Origin: Flavobacteriaceae bacterium
Lineage (GTDB): Bacteria; Bacteroidota; Bacteroidia; Flavobacteriales; Flavobacteriaceae
DNA: 64,000 bases
Reading direction: 5' to 3'
Assembly: GCA_025800395.1 (NCBI GenBank)
Contig: JAOXRU010000239.1
Coordinates: 31,137 to 95,136 of the forward strand
Below are positions 29,785 to 39,952 of this stretch, in pieces. A program made the translations under genes and the position numbers. Below the pieces are notes generated by a model. It saw only the letters and a program-made list of their open reading frames with translations, made no database searches and was not told the origin of the DNA. How positions within the stretch are numbered: the first letter of the stretch is position 1; the number at the start of each line of letters is the position of its first letter.

Positions 29785-31230
29785 ATGGAGAAGATTATAG
29801 ACGAAAAAAAACAAGGAGAAGCATTACAGCTAGAGACTTCTACAAACAATGGACGCCAACTATATATAGAGAGTTACGGTTGCCAAATGAATTTCTCGGA
29901 TAGCGAAATCGTAGCTTCCATTCTTGCCAACGAAGGGTTCAACACCACACAAAACATACAAGAGGCCGATTTGGTTTTAGTCAATACCTGCTCCATACGC
30001 GAAAAAGCGGAGCAAACCATCCGAAAGCGATTGGAAAAATTCAATGCGGTCAAAAAAACTAATCCTAAAATGAAAGTTGGGGTTTTGGGCTGTATGGCAG
30101 AACGTCTCAAAAGTAAATTCCTCGAAGAAGAGCGCATTGTAGACATGGTTGTAGGGCCAGATGCCTACAAAGACTTGCCCAATTTGGTAAAAGAAATAGA
30201 CGAAGGTCGCAATGCTGTAAACGTTATCCTCTCCAAGGAAGAAACCTATGGAGATGTAGCCCCAGTTCGTCTCAATTCCAATGGCGTATCCGCCTTTGTT
30301 TCTATCACCCGCGGATGCGACAATATGTGTACTTTTTGCGTGGTTCCATTTACCCGAGGGCGCGAACGCAGTAGAGACCCACAATCGATCCTAAGTGAGA
30401 TTGCCGATCTATACCAACAGGGGTTTAAAGAAATCACCTTGCTCGGACAAAATGTAGATAGCTATCTATGGTACGGTGGAGGACTAAAAAAAGATTTCGA
30501 GAAAGCTTCCGAACTCCAACAAGCTACGGCTGTAGATTTTGCCAAACTATTGGATATGGTAGCCAGTTCCTACCCCAACTTGCGTATTCGCTTTTCTACA
30601 TCCAATCCCCAAGACATGCACGAATCCGTATTGCGAAGCATGGCCAAGCATGACAATATTTGCAAATACATCCATTTACCTGTACAATCTGGCAGCAACC
30701 GCATGCTACAAGCCATGAACCGCCTGCATACCCGAGAGGAATATTTTGCACTTATCGATAAGATTCGCGAAATAATCCCTGACTGCGCGATCAGTCAAGA
30801 TATGATTGCTGGTTTTCCAACCGAAACCGAACAAGATCACCAAGACACTTTGAGTCTCATGAATTATGTTAAATACGATTTCGGTTTTATGTTTACCTAT
30901 TCTGAACGCCCAGGTACTTTGGCAGAGAGAAAAATGGAGGACGACATCCCAATGGAAGTCAAAAAACGTCGTTTGCAAGAAATCATCGATCTACAAATGC
31001 AGCATTCCCATTACCGCACCAAAGCACATGTAGGCAAAACCGAGGAAGTGCTTATAGAAGGCACCTCCAAAAAATCAGACACCCACTGGAAAGGCAGAAA
31101 CACCCAAAACACTGTAGTAGTTTTCCCCAAAGAAGACTATAAATTGGGAGAATTTGTAAACGTTAAAATAACCGATTGTACTGCTGCCACCCTCATAGGA
31201 GAAGCCGTAGGATACTCAAAAAACAACTAA
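29785..31230 (+). CDS. miaB: tRNA-2-methylthio-N6-dimethylallyladenosine synthase
   Basis: This 481-residue radical SAM methylthiotransferase modifies i6A37 of tRNAs. The N-terminal MTTase domain holds three cluster cysteines ([11 protein letters not shown] with Cys33, [18 protein letters not shown]). The radical SAM motif is [22 protein letters not shown]-terminal TRAM domain is visible ([13 protein letters not shown] ... [11 protein letters not shown]). The conserved GRERSR and LGQNVDSY motifs point to MiaB rather than RimO or MtaB. It is the first gene of a tightly packed operon, with 1 bp before the next start. Confidence 0.96.
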   Translation: MEKIIDEKKQGEALQLETSTNNGRQLYIESYGCQMNFSDSEIVASILANEGFNTTQNIQEADLVLVNTCSIREKAEQTIRKRLEKFNAVKKTNPKMKVGVLGCMAERLKSKFLEEERIVDMVVGPDAYKDLPNLVKEIDEGRNAVNVILSKEETYGDVAPVRLNSNGVSAFVSITRGCDNMCTFCVVPFTRGRERSRDPQSILSEIADLYQQGFKEITLLGQNVDSYLWYGGGLKKDFEKASELQQATAVDFAKLLDMVASSYPNLRIRFSTSNPQDMHESVLRSMAKHDNICKYIHLPVQSGSNRMLQAMNRLHTREEYFALIDKIREIIPDCAISQDMIAGFPTETEQDHQDTLSLMNYVKYDFGFMFTYSERPGTLAERKMEDDIPMEVKKRRLQEIIDLQMQHSHYRTKAHVGKTEEVLIEGTSKKSDTHWKGRNTQNTVVVFPKEDYKLGEFVNVKITDCTAATLIGEAVGYSKNN

Positions 31231-31231
31231 T

Positions 31232-32497
31232 ATGGAATCGGTACAAAGCATCAAACAGCGATTTGGAATAATTGGTAACGACTCTAGCCTAAACAGAGCT
31301 TTGGAAAAAGCCATGCAGGTAGCGCCCACCGATATCTCTGTATTGGTCACTGGCGAAAGCGGTGTCGGTAAAGAATCCATTCCAAAAATCATCCACGCGC
31401 TCTCCCACCGCAAACACGGTAAGTATATTGCGGTAAACTGTGGAGCTATACCAGAAGGCACTATAGATAGCGAACTATTTGGTCATGAAAAAGGCGCCTT
31501 TACCGGCGCCACCCAAACCCGCTCTGGATATTTTGAAGAAGCCGATGGCGGCACTATATTTTTGGATGAAGTGGGAGAATTGCCACTTACCACTCAAGTA
31601 AGGCTACTACGGGTATTAGAAAATGGAGAATTTCTCAAAGTTGGCTCCTCCAAAACCCAAAAAACAGATGTACGCATCGTGGCTGCCACCAATGTAAATA
31701 TGCTAAGCGCAATACAAAAGAACAAATTTCGAGAAGACCTATATTACCGACTGAGTACAGTTGAAATACACCTGAGTCCTCTCAGAAACAGAAAAGACGA
31801 TATCCACTTGCTTTTTCGCAAATTTGCATCCGATTTTGCGCTCAAATACAAAATGCCATCAATCAAACTACAACCAGAAGCCATCGGCTTGCTGCAGCGC
31901 TATTCTTGGCAAGGAAACATCCGTCAACTGCGCAATATTGCAGAACAGATTTCTGTTCTTGAGCAAAATCGAGAAATCTCCCTAGCTACCCTCAAAACGT
32001 ATTTGCCCTCTTCTGCTGGCACCAACCTACCAGCAGTTATCAATCAAAAAGAGAAAGAAAGCGACTTTGGCAACGAAAGAGAAATTCTATACAAGGTGCT
32101 CTTTGATATGAAGGCCGATCTCAACGATCTCAAAAAGCTCACCATGGATCTGCTCAAGAAAGGCAACAATGCAGAAGTACAAGCCGAAAACCAACAGCTG
32201 ATCAATAAAATCTATGGCGATAAATCCACTCCAGAAGAAGACAATATTGCCGTATTGCAGCTCAACGAAGCACCACAAATCGTCGAAGAAGAAAATAGCT
32301 TTGTACCAACAGCAACCGACAAATATCACTTTGCAGAAGAAATAGAAGAAGAAGAAACCTTATCTTTACAAGAAAAGGAAGTTGAATTGATCAAAAAAGC
32401 CCTCGAACGCAACTATGGAAAAAGAAAAGCTGCAGCTGCCGAATTGGGTATTTCAGAGCGAACGCTCTATCGAAAAATAAAACAATATGATCTTTAA
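31232..32497 (+). CDS. sigma-54 interacting transcriptional activator without receiver domain
   Basis: This 421-residue AAA+ activator of sigma-54 RNA polymerase begins almost directly with the AAA+ domain. Walker A is GESGVGKES, the loop that contacts sigma-54 is GAFTGA (inside ELFGHEKGAFTGATQTRSGY), Walker B is GGTIFLDEVGEL, and the arginine-finger region is FREDLYYRLS. A variable acidic linker and a Fis-type helix-turn-helix follow at the C-terminus (KRKAAAAELGISERTLYRKI). There is no receiver, GAF or PAS domain, so activity must be set by expression or a partner. It overlaps lptE by 11 bp. Its targets are unknown, but a sigma-54-like site lies upstream of groES 4 kb away. Confidence 0.93.
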   Translation: MESVQSIKQRFGIIGNDSSLNRALEKAMQVAPTDISVLVTGESGVGKESIPKIIHALSHRKHGKYIAVNCGAIPEGTIDSELFGHEKGAFTGATQTRSGYFEEADGGTIFLDEVGELPLTTQVRLLRVLENGEFLKVGSSKTQKTDVRIVAATNVNMLSAIQKNKFREDLYYRLSTVEIHLSPLRNRKDDIHLLFRKFASDFALKYKMPSIKLQPEAIGLLQRYSWQGNIRQLRNIAEQISVLEQNREISLATLKTYLPSSAGTNLPAVINQKEKESDFGNEREILYKVLFDMKADLNDLKKLTMDLLKKGNNAEVQAENQQLINKIYGDKSTPEEDNIAVLQLNEAPQIVEEENSFVPTATDKYHFAEEIEEEETLSLQEKEVELIKKALERNYGKRKAAAAELGISERTLYRKIKQYDL

Positions 32498-33014
32498 GAA
32501 AATATTTTATTATCTTGTAGTTGTTTTTTGCGTACTACTATGTATTCAATGCAATGTCACTTATAATTTTACAGGAGGAGATGTAGGCGATGCCAAAACC
32601 TTTCAGGTTCGTTTTATACAAAATAGAGCTAGCGAAAGCCCAGGATCTATTATACAACCACAGCTAGACAGGGATTTTACCCGAGCCTTAGAAAACCTCA
32701 TCACCAATCAGTCGCCTTTAAACCTAGTCAGCGAAAATGGTGATTTGTTGTACGAGGGTGAAATTGTGGAATACCGTATCGCACCGATGACAGCTACAGC
32801 AGACCAAAAAGCAGAGCAAAACCGCTTAACTATGGCAGTAAACATTCGGTTTTTCAACAACAAAAAGGAAAATGTGGACTTTGAAAAACGATTTTCTTTT
32901 ATCTATGATTTTCCAGGCACTGCCCAACTAAACTCCGTTAAAACGGAAGCCCACGAGGCTCTATTTGAAAGAATATTGCAAGATATTTTTAATGAATCTT
33001 TAGCAAATTGGTAA
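32487..33014 (+). CDS. lptE: LptE-like LPS-assembly lipoprotein
   Basis: This 175-residue exported protein has a hydrophobic N-terminus (FYYLVVVFCVLLCIQC) ending in a probable lipobox cysteine, followed by NVTYNFTGGDVGDAKTFQV, similar to Bacteroidota LptE (secretin-like fold). LptE helps LptD insert lipopolysaccharide into the outer leaflet. The position between the sigma-54 activator and the TPR protein is the conserved flavobacterial one. The start overlaps the previous gene by 11 bp. The lipobox (CIQC) is weak, so lipidation is likely but not certain. Confidence 0.78.
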   Translation: MIFKKIFYYLVVVFCVLLCIQCNVTYNFTGGDVGDAKTFQVRFIQNRASESPGSIIQPQLDRDFTRALENLITNQSPLNLVSENGDLLYEGEIVEYRIAPMTATADQKAEQNRLTMAVNIRFFNNKKENVDFEKRFSFIYDFPGTAQLNSVKTEAHEALFERILQDIFNESLANW

Positions 33015-33018
33015 ACCT

Positions 33019-34809
33019 ATGACGATAGCTGCATATATAGAGTTGTTACAAAAGCCCGATTCCATTGAGCAAGAGGAAATCGCTGCTTTAAACAACATTA
33101 TAGAAACCTATCCCTTCTTTCAATCTGCCAGAGTCTTACACCTCAAAGGACTTAAGAAAGCTGGCAGTTTCAAATACAATAGCGCCCTGAGAAGCACTGC
33201 GGCACACACTACCGACCGCAATGTATTGTTTGATTTTATCAGCAGTCGAATGGCGAGTCCTTCTGCCATACGAGAAATAGACATCCAAGAAGAAACCATC
33301 TTGGACAAAACCGGACAACCAATAGTAGTTCCCGACGAACCACCATTTCCCACCGATTCGGAGGACGAATTGCCAGAATTGGACAACCTTCAAACACAAC
33401 GAGAAGAAAATTTCCTAGAAGATAAAGACGAGGAACTACAATACAAGGATATTAGTATCGAACAATTGCTCGAGGACCTCGACACTGTGGAACCGACCAT
33501 AGTAAGCAAGCCCGAAGCAGAACAAGAAACAACAGCAACTACCGAAGAGAATGAATTGGACGCAACAGACGCCATAATCACTTCGGAATCAGAAGAAATT
33601 AAAACCGTAGAGAATTCGTTTACTAGTCCAACTAGTGAGGAAGATGGCAACGACAAAGCTTTTTTTGATTTTTTGAGCACGGAGACGGAATCTACCATAG
33701 TAGCGGACCCTATGGAAAAAACTTCAGAAGAAGAAGAAGAAGAAGAAGTTTTACACGCTTCCACAGCGATTAGCGAAATAGCCGATACAGATAGCGACAG
33801 CATTAGCAATACCGCTGAATCCACAGAAACAGTAGAAGAAGCTACCGTCGAAATCCCTCAAAAAGAAACAGAAGAAAACAAATCGGTTAACCAATCCACT
33901 ACGGTAAACGTCAACATACAGCTGGGCAAGCAAACCGACCAAGAACAGTCCAGCAACACGGATAAAGAGACCTTTCTCGAACCCAGTTTTGATCTCAGCG
34001 GAGAAATAGAACCCACCATCACCACCGAACCTTCTAGCACTAGTGGTTCCGAGATGGAGAGTTTGAGTTTCGATCTCCCCAAAAAAGTGATTATCACCGA
34101 GGAAGAAAAAGACCATTTTATCCCACAAAATCAAGACGAGGCCGACCTACTTTTGGATCCGGACTTATACCATCAAAAAACACAACAAACCGCAAAAGAA
34201 ACCTCTCTTCCTGAAACAACAGGCGAAGCCTACGGCTTGTCGGACGAACCGACAGAGGAAGAAGACGAACCCGAGGATGTCTCAGCAGACACCCACCGAG
34301 CGGTAGACGATATTCAACGTAGCATCTCCAATGCAGAGCAGAAGGAAAAACAAGCCGAGCAAAGCCAAGTAGAAAAAACAACAGCAAGCAAAACGACATT
34401 GGATTTCGATCCGGAAGAAAAATACTCTTTTTCGGAATGGATACAGTTAGCCAGCACCCATCCGAGCATTCGAAGACTCTCCCAGCAAATAAGCACACAA
34501 AGTCGAGAAGAGGAAGAGAACAGAATGTCTAAACTCGAAGAAAAAATGACCCGCATTGATATGTTTTTAGAAGCAAACCCAAAAATTGCGCCTCCTAAAA
34601 AATCCGATAGTTCAGAAAATTTGGCAAGGAAAAATCAGTTTCCAAAAGAGGAGTTGATGACCGAAACTTTGGCCAAAGTATATCTCGATCAACAGAAGTA
34701 CAAAAAAGCAATACAAGCTTATAAAATTTTAAGTTTGAAATATCCAGAAAAAAGTAGTTTCTTTGCAGACCGAATAAAAGCGATAAAGCAATTGCAACAA
34801 AACAAATAA
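33019..34809 (+). CDS. acidic low-complexity protein with C-terminal TPR
   Basis: This is a 596-residue conserved but uncharacterised protein. The N-terminal ~90 residues are helical (AYIELLQKPDSIEQEEIAAL ... FFQSARVLHLKGLKKAGSFK). A long acidic, Glu/Thr/Ser-rich stretch at about residues 95-470 is probably disordered. The C-terminus has SFSEWIQLAST and a tetratricopeptide-like pair (ETLAKVYLDQQKYKKAIQAY). There is no signal peptide, so it is presumably cytoplasmic. It is embedded between lptE (4-bp gap) and secG (7-bp gap), a conserved order hinting at an envelope-related role. No function can be assigned. Confidence 0.8.
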   Translation: MTIAAYIELLQKPDSIEQEEIAALNNIIETYPFFQSARVLHLKGLKKAGSFKYNSALRSTAAHTTDRNVLFDFISSRMASPSAIREIDIQEETILDKTGQPIVVPDEPPFPTDSEDELPELDNLQTQREENFLEDKDEELQYKDISIEQLLEDLDTVEPTIVSKPEAEQETTATTEENELDATDAIITSESEEIKTVENSFTSPTSEEDGNDKAFFDFLSTETESTIVADPMEKTSEEEEEEEVLHASTAISEIADTDSDSISNTAESTETVEEATVEIPQKETEENKSVNQSTTVNVNIQLGKQTDQEQSSNTDKETFLEPSFDLSGEIEPTITTEPSSTSGSEMESLSFDLPKKVIITEEEKDHFIPQNQDEADLLLDPDLYHQKTQQTAKETSLPETTGEAYGLSDEPTEEEDEPEDVSADTHRAVDDIQRSISNAEQKEKQAEQSQVEKTTASKTTLDFDPEEKYSFSEWIQLASTHPSIRRLSQQISTQSREEEENRMSKLEEKMTRIDMFLEANPKIAPPKKSDSSENLARKNQFPKEELMTETLAKVYLDQQKYKKAIQAYKILSLKYPEKSSFFADRIKAIKQLQQNK

Positions 34810-34816
34810 TCATACC

Positions 34817-35164
34817 ATGAGTACATTTCACATTTTTATAACGCTCATTATCTTTGTATCCTTTTTACTTATCATTGCCGTGATGGTACAAAACCCAAAA
34901 GGTGGCGGATTGTCTTCTACTTTTGGAGGAGGAAGCCAAATGATAGGTGGCGTAAAAAAAACTGGAGACTTTTTAGACAAAAGTACTTGGACCTTAGCAA
35001 CCATTCTTATAGTGTTGATTTTATTATCCAACATATCCCTGCCAGGTACTGGCAATGCAGAATCTAAACTAAATGCAGATCCTGCCGAAACAACTTTACC
35101 TGCAGAAGAAGTACCAGCTGAGGAAACTCCAACTTCTGACAACACAGAAGGAGCAACCGAATAA
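34817..35164 (+). CDS. secG: preprotein translocase subunit SecG
   Basis: This 115-residue inner-membrane subunit of the SecYEG channel has two transmembrane helices (FHIFITLIIFVSFLLIIAVM and STWTLATILIVLILLSNISL) flanking the conserved loop VQNPKGGGLSSTFGG. A Pro/Glu/Thr-rich tail of ~35 residues follows, as usual in Bacteroidota. It is the last gene of the miaB operon and ends at a terminator. Confidence 0.93.
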   Translation: MSTFHIFITLIIFVSFLLIIAVMVQNPKGGGLSSTFGGGSQMIGGVKKTGDFLDKSTWTLATILIVLILLSNISLPGTGNAESKLNADPAETTLPAEEVPAEETPTSDNTEGATE

Positions 35165-35188
35165 GACCCTATGATTTTCATATAAGTA

Positions 35189-35221
35189 AATGCCAGCTTT
35201 CTGACAAGCTGGCATTTTTTT
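35189..35221 (+). terminator. terminator of the miaB-secG operon
   Basis: A perfect 11-bp stem (AATGCCAGCTT / AAGCTGGCATT, 6-nt loop) runs into seven T residues, ~25 bp after the secG stop. It separates the operon from groESL. Confidence 0.88.
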
Positions 35222-35248
35222 ATTGCATATTGTCAGTTTATTGCTTTA

Positions 35249-35264
35249 TGGCACAATTTCTGAC
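35249..35264 (+). promoter_or_regulatory. possible sigma-54-like promoter of groESL
   Basis: TGGCAC (35249-35254) followed by AATTTCTGAC resembles the -24/-12 pattern TGGCAC-N5-TTGC, but the -12 dinucleotide is GA instead of GC. No CIRCE element and no TAnnTTTG are seen in the 90 bp before groES, so this is the best visible candidate. Confidence 0.3.
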
Positions 35265-35311
35265 TAAAACAAAACATAAAATTTCTAAATTAATTTCAAA
35301 AACAATACCAA

Positions 35312-35587
35312 ATGGGAGTAAACATTAAGCCTTTGGCAGACCGTGTTTTGGTAGCTCCAGCGGCTGCAGAAACCACTACTGCTTCTGGAATCATCATTCC
35401 TGACACCGCTAAAGAAAAGCCACAAAAAGGAACTGTAGTTGCAGTTGGCCCTGGAAAAAAAGACGAACCAATGACCGTAAGTCCTGGAGACACTGTACTG
35501 TACGGCAAGTATTCTGGAACCGAACTAAAATTGGAAGGGTCTGATTATTTGATCATGCGCGAAAGTGACATTTTAGCAATTATTTAA
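35312..35587 (+). CDS. groES: co-chaperonin GroES
   Basis: This 91-residue heptameric lid of the GroEL folding chamber has [16 protein letters not shown] at the N-terminus, a mobile loop ([20 protein letters not shown]) and [13 protein letters not shown]. It ends [13 protein letters not shown]. It is followed by groEL after 21 bp and is expressed as groES-groEL. Confidence 0.97.
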   Translation: MGVNIKPLADRVLVAPAAAETTTASGIIIPDTAKEKPQKGTVVAVGPGKKDEPMTVSPGDTVLYGKYSGTELKLEGSDYLIMRESDILAII

Positions 35588-37243
<1,656 letters not shown>

Positions 37244-37315
37244 TCCAAAAGAATAAATTAGTAAGCGACCTTTTTTGGATCGCTACCTATAAAACACCTT
37301 ATTATATATCAACAG

Positions 37316-37343
37316 AAAAGCTGCCTATTGGGCAGCTTTTCCT
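37316..37343 (+). terminator. terminator of groESL
   Basis: A perfect 10-bp stem (AAAAGCTGCC / GGCAGCTTTT, 5-nt loop) lies ~70 bp after the groEL stop. A weaker hairpin with T-run (around 37263-37285) precedes it. Confidence 0.8.
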
Positions 37344-37489
37344 TATTTTAATGACTAGGCTAATCCCCTCGAGATCATTAAAAAATAGCACTCTTTAGTA
37401 TGGGGAAACCTACAATATTGTAAAAACTTATTGGTCGAATATACCAAATAAACGACTGATAATAATAAACATAAATCATTTATTTTAAA

Positions 37490-37561
37490 AATGCAAGAAA
37501 CAGAGGCAAAACTTTATACTAGAGCCATACAAAAACACAAATCTCCCCCTGTTCTTGCATT
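37490..37561. repeat. inverted repeat in the groEL-GAF intergenic region
   Basis: AATGCAAGAAACAG (37490-37503) and CTGTTCTTGCATT (37549-37561) are inverted copies (one extra base) separated by 45 bp. They could form a stem or mark a small mobile remnant. The ~410-bp stretch between the groEL terminator and the GAF gene holds otherwise only A/T-rich sequence and a doubtful small ORF. Confidence 0.4.
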
Positions 37562-37649
37562 AAAAACGCAGGAAAGCGTACCACCCACTTTCCTACTAAA
37601 TTTAGTATCTCAGGATAAATTTATTCCACAAAACGGTATTATTCTATGA
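37491..37649 (+). CDS. doubtful small ORF, 52 residues
   Basis: An ATG-initiated frame (MQETEAKLYTRAIQKHKSPP ...) runs 52 codons in the groEL-GAF gap. It resembles no family I know. It overlaps the inverted repeat, has no visible promoter, and may be chance. Confidence 0.15.
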   Translation: MQETEAKLYTRAIQKHKSPPVLALKTQESVPPTFLLNLVSQDKFIPQNGIIL

Positions 37650-37727
37650 TATATATCATACCACATTTATATCTTCATCAAAAAGTTATTATTTTATATC
37701 CCAAACAAATATCCCCCCCAAATCCTT

Positions 37728-37735
37728 TATATTTA
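37728..37735 (+). promoter_or_regulatory. possible -7 element of the GAF-domain gene
   Basis: TATATTTA matches TAnnTTTG at seven of eight positions and lies 17 nt before the ATG. Confidence 0.3.
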
Positions 37736-37752
37736 CCCCAAAAAAAGAAGTT

Positions 37753-38202
37753 ATGTTGGCACATCTCTATCCCAAAATAGACACTATAGCAATACAAGAA
37801 TCTAGTCCAGAAGAAAAAATGCAAGCTATTTGCGACCTTTTACAATCCCAGGTAAGTCATTATGATTGGGTAGGTTTTTATTTCAAAAATGGAGATAAAC
37901 GCGAGCTAAAGTTGGGACCATATGCCGGGGAGCCTACCGACCATACCATCATCCCATACGGCAAAGGCATCTGTGGACAGGTAGCCGAATCTAACAAAAA
38001 TTTTGTAGTACCAGATGTTAAAGCTCAGGACAATTATATTGCTTGCAGCATCTATGTAAAGGCCGAAATCGTCGTACCGCTTTTTGTAAATGACCAAAAC
38101 ATTGGTCAAATAGACATCGATAGCAAAACCGTCGATCCTTTTACCGAAGCCGACGAACATTTTTTGGAATATGTCAATCAAAAAGTAGCTAGCTTCCTAT
38201 AG
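37753..38202 (+). CDS. GAF-domain protein, free-methionine-(R)-sulfoxide reductase-like
   Basis: This 149-residue single GAF domain follows the fRMsr (MsrC) pattern: DWVGFYF, TIIPYGKGICGQVAESN, VPDVKAQDNYIACSIYVKAE, IVVPLFVNDQNIGQIDIDS, and TEADEHFLE near the end. In Escherichia coli fRMsr three cysteines (84, 94, 118) matter. Here the equivalents of Cys94 (GKGICG) and Cys118 (YIACS) are present, but the position ten residues before the first is histidine rather than Cys84. It may be a reductase with a different recycling disulfide, or a non-enzymatic sensor. Single gene. Confidence 0.78.
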   Translation: MLAHLYPKIDTIAIQESSPEEKMQAICDLLQSQVSHYDWVGFYFKNGDKRELKLGPYAGEPTDHTIIPYGKGICGQVAESNKNFVVPDVKAQDNYIACSIYVKAEIVVPLFVNDQNIGQIDIDSKTVDPFTEADEHFLEYVNQKVASFL

Positions 38203-38332
38203 GTCCAACCCCTGGTTTTGCAAAGCCTTCCTATATTGGTTTTGACTTATTCTTCCATAAAAACAACAAGCTTTTCAGGAGAAAACTTATTGGGAGTTGT
38301 TAACAATACCCAACACATTGCATAGAATGCTT

Positions 38333-38340
38333 TAATTTTG
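38333..38340 (+). promoter_or_regulatory. -7 element of purH
   Basis: TAATTTTG is a perfect TAnnTTTG, 26 nt upstream of the ATG. No TTG lies at the right spacing. Confidence 0.45.
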
Positions 38341-38366
38341 CAAAAATTATAAACAACACTAGCGCA

Positions 38367-39896
38367 ATGGGCAATATTAAAAAGGCTAAATCGGCATTAA
38401 TTTCTGTTTTTCACAAAGACGGATTAGAACCTCTAGTAAAGAAATTTCACCAACTAGGCATAGATATTTACTCTACCGGTGGTACCGAAAAATTCATACA
38501 AGAATTAGGGATTCCAGTGATAGCCGTGGAGTCCGTTACGGATTATCCTTCCATATTGGGGGGGCGGGTAAAAACCTTACACCCCAAAATATTTGGCGGG
38601 ATACTCAACCGTCAAGATCATGAAGGCGATATTGCGCAAATGGGCGAATTTCAAATTCCACAGCTCGACATAGTCATCGTAGACTTATATCCATTTGAAA
38701 AAACAGTAGCCAGTGGGGCCGACGAACAAGATATTATCGAAAAAATAGATATAGGAGGCATCTCCTTAATACGTGCTGCGGCCAAAAACTACCTAGACGT
38801 CCTCTGCGTCTCTTCTATGGCAGATTATGCTGAAGTATTGGACATGATGGAAAAGCAAGAGGGAACTACACTGGCAGATCGCAAGCGTTTTGCTGCAAAA
38901 AGTTTTGCAATATCATCTCATTATGATACGGCAATTTTCAACTATTTCAACCAAGATATAGGAATTCCTGCGTTAAAAATTAGCGAACACACCCATCAAA
39001 CACTCCGTTATGGAGAAAACCCACACCAAAAAGGATATTTCTATGGCGATTTTGATGTCATGTTCCACAAACATCATGGCAAAGCACTTAGCTACAACAA
39101 CCTTTTAGATGTAGATGCGGCAATCCATCTCATGCAAGAATTTAAAGAGGACGCCCCAACTTTCGCCATTCTAAAACACAACAATGCTTGTGGAGTAGCC
39201 ACTAGAGAAACACTAAGTGATGCATATAGCGCTGCACTAGCGGGAGACCCTGTTTCTGCCTTTGGAGGCATTTTAATAGCCAACACCACTATAGACCAAG
39301 CAACAGCAGAAAAAATTCATAGCTTGTTTTGTGAAGTGGTCATCGCACCTGCCTTTGCACCAAAAGCATTAGAAATTCTAAAAGGCAAGAAAAATAGAAT
39401 CTTATTAGAACAAAAAAACATCCAATTAGGTAGCACACAAGTTCGCACTTGTTTGAATGGCGTCCTTGTTCAAGACAAAGACAACAAAACAGATACCGCC
39501 TCAGACTTAAAAGTAGTTACCCAGGGCAAACCATCTGACCAAGCCACGTCTGATTTGCTATTTGCATCAAAAATTTGCAAGCACACCAAATCCAATACTA
39601 TAGTACTAGCGAAAAACAAACAACTCTGTGCAAGTGGAACCGGACAGACCAGTAGAGTAGATGCCTTACGCCAAGCGATAGAAAAAGCAAAGAGTTTTGA
39701 AATGGATTTAAACGGGGCAGTAATGGCTAGCGATGCCTTCTTTCCTTTCCCCGATTGTGTAGAGATAGCCAATAAAGCAGGTATAACAGACGTTATACAA
39801 CCAGGTGGATCTATAAAAGATCAACTCAGCATCGATTATTGCGACCAGCACAAAATGTCTATGGTAATGACAGGAACACGTCATTTTAAGCATTAA
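38367..39896 (+). CDS. purH: bifunctional AICAR formyltransferase/IMP cyclohydrolase
   Basis: This 509-residue enzyme performs the last two steps of IMP synthesis. The N-terminal MGS-like cyclohydrolase domain shows ALISVFHKDGLEPLVKKF, IYSTGGTEKFIQE and ILGGRVKTLHPKIFGGIL. The C-terminal transformylase shows LRYGENPHQKGYFYGD, LKHNNACGVAT, GDPVSAFGGILIAN and the end motif VMTGTRHFKH. Full length, with its own promoter. The mre operon promoter begins right behind its stop. Confidence 0.96.
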   Translation: MGNIKKAKSALISVFHKDGLEPLVKKFHQLGIDIYSTGGTEKFIQELGIPVIAVESVTDYPSILGGRVKTLHPKIFGGILNRQDHEGDIAQMGEFQIPQLDIVIVDLYPFEKTVASGADEQDIIEKIDIGGISLIRAAAKNYLDVLCVSSMADYAEVLDMMEKQEGTTLADRKRFAAKSFAISSHYDTAIFNYFNQDIGIPALKISEHTHQTLRYGENPHQKGYFYGDFDVMFHKHHGKALSYNNLLDVDAAIHLMQEFKEDAPTFAILKHNNACGVATRETLSDAYSAALAGDPVSAFGGILIANTTIDQATAEKIHSLFCEVVIAPAFAPKALEILKGKKNRILLEQKNIQLGSTQVRTCLNGVLVQDKDNKTDTASDLKVVTQGKPSDQATSDLLFASKICKHTKSNTIVLAKNKQLCASGTGQTSRVDALRQAIEKAKSFEMDLNGAVMASDAFFPFPDCVEIANKAGITDVIQPGGSIKDQLSIDYCDQHKMSMVMTGTRHFKH

Positions 39897-39898
39897 GC

Positions 39899-39929
39899 TT
39901 GTTTCATTCATTGAAAATCGATACTTTTA
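39899..39929 (+). promoter_or_regulatory. promoter of the mreBCD-pbp2-rodA operon
   Basis: TTG (39899-39901), a 20-bp spacer and TACTTTTA (seven of eight matches to TAnnTTTG) lie 23 nt upstream of mreB. Confidence 0.55.
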
Positions 39930-39952
39930 AACCAGAAATTTAGAATTACAGT

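Noticed and set aside
29457..29849. 130-codon hydrophobic minus-strand frame upstream of and overlapping miaB
   Set aside because: It covers the miaB promoter and 5' coding region in antisense; the hydrophobicity results from A/T-rich DNA.
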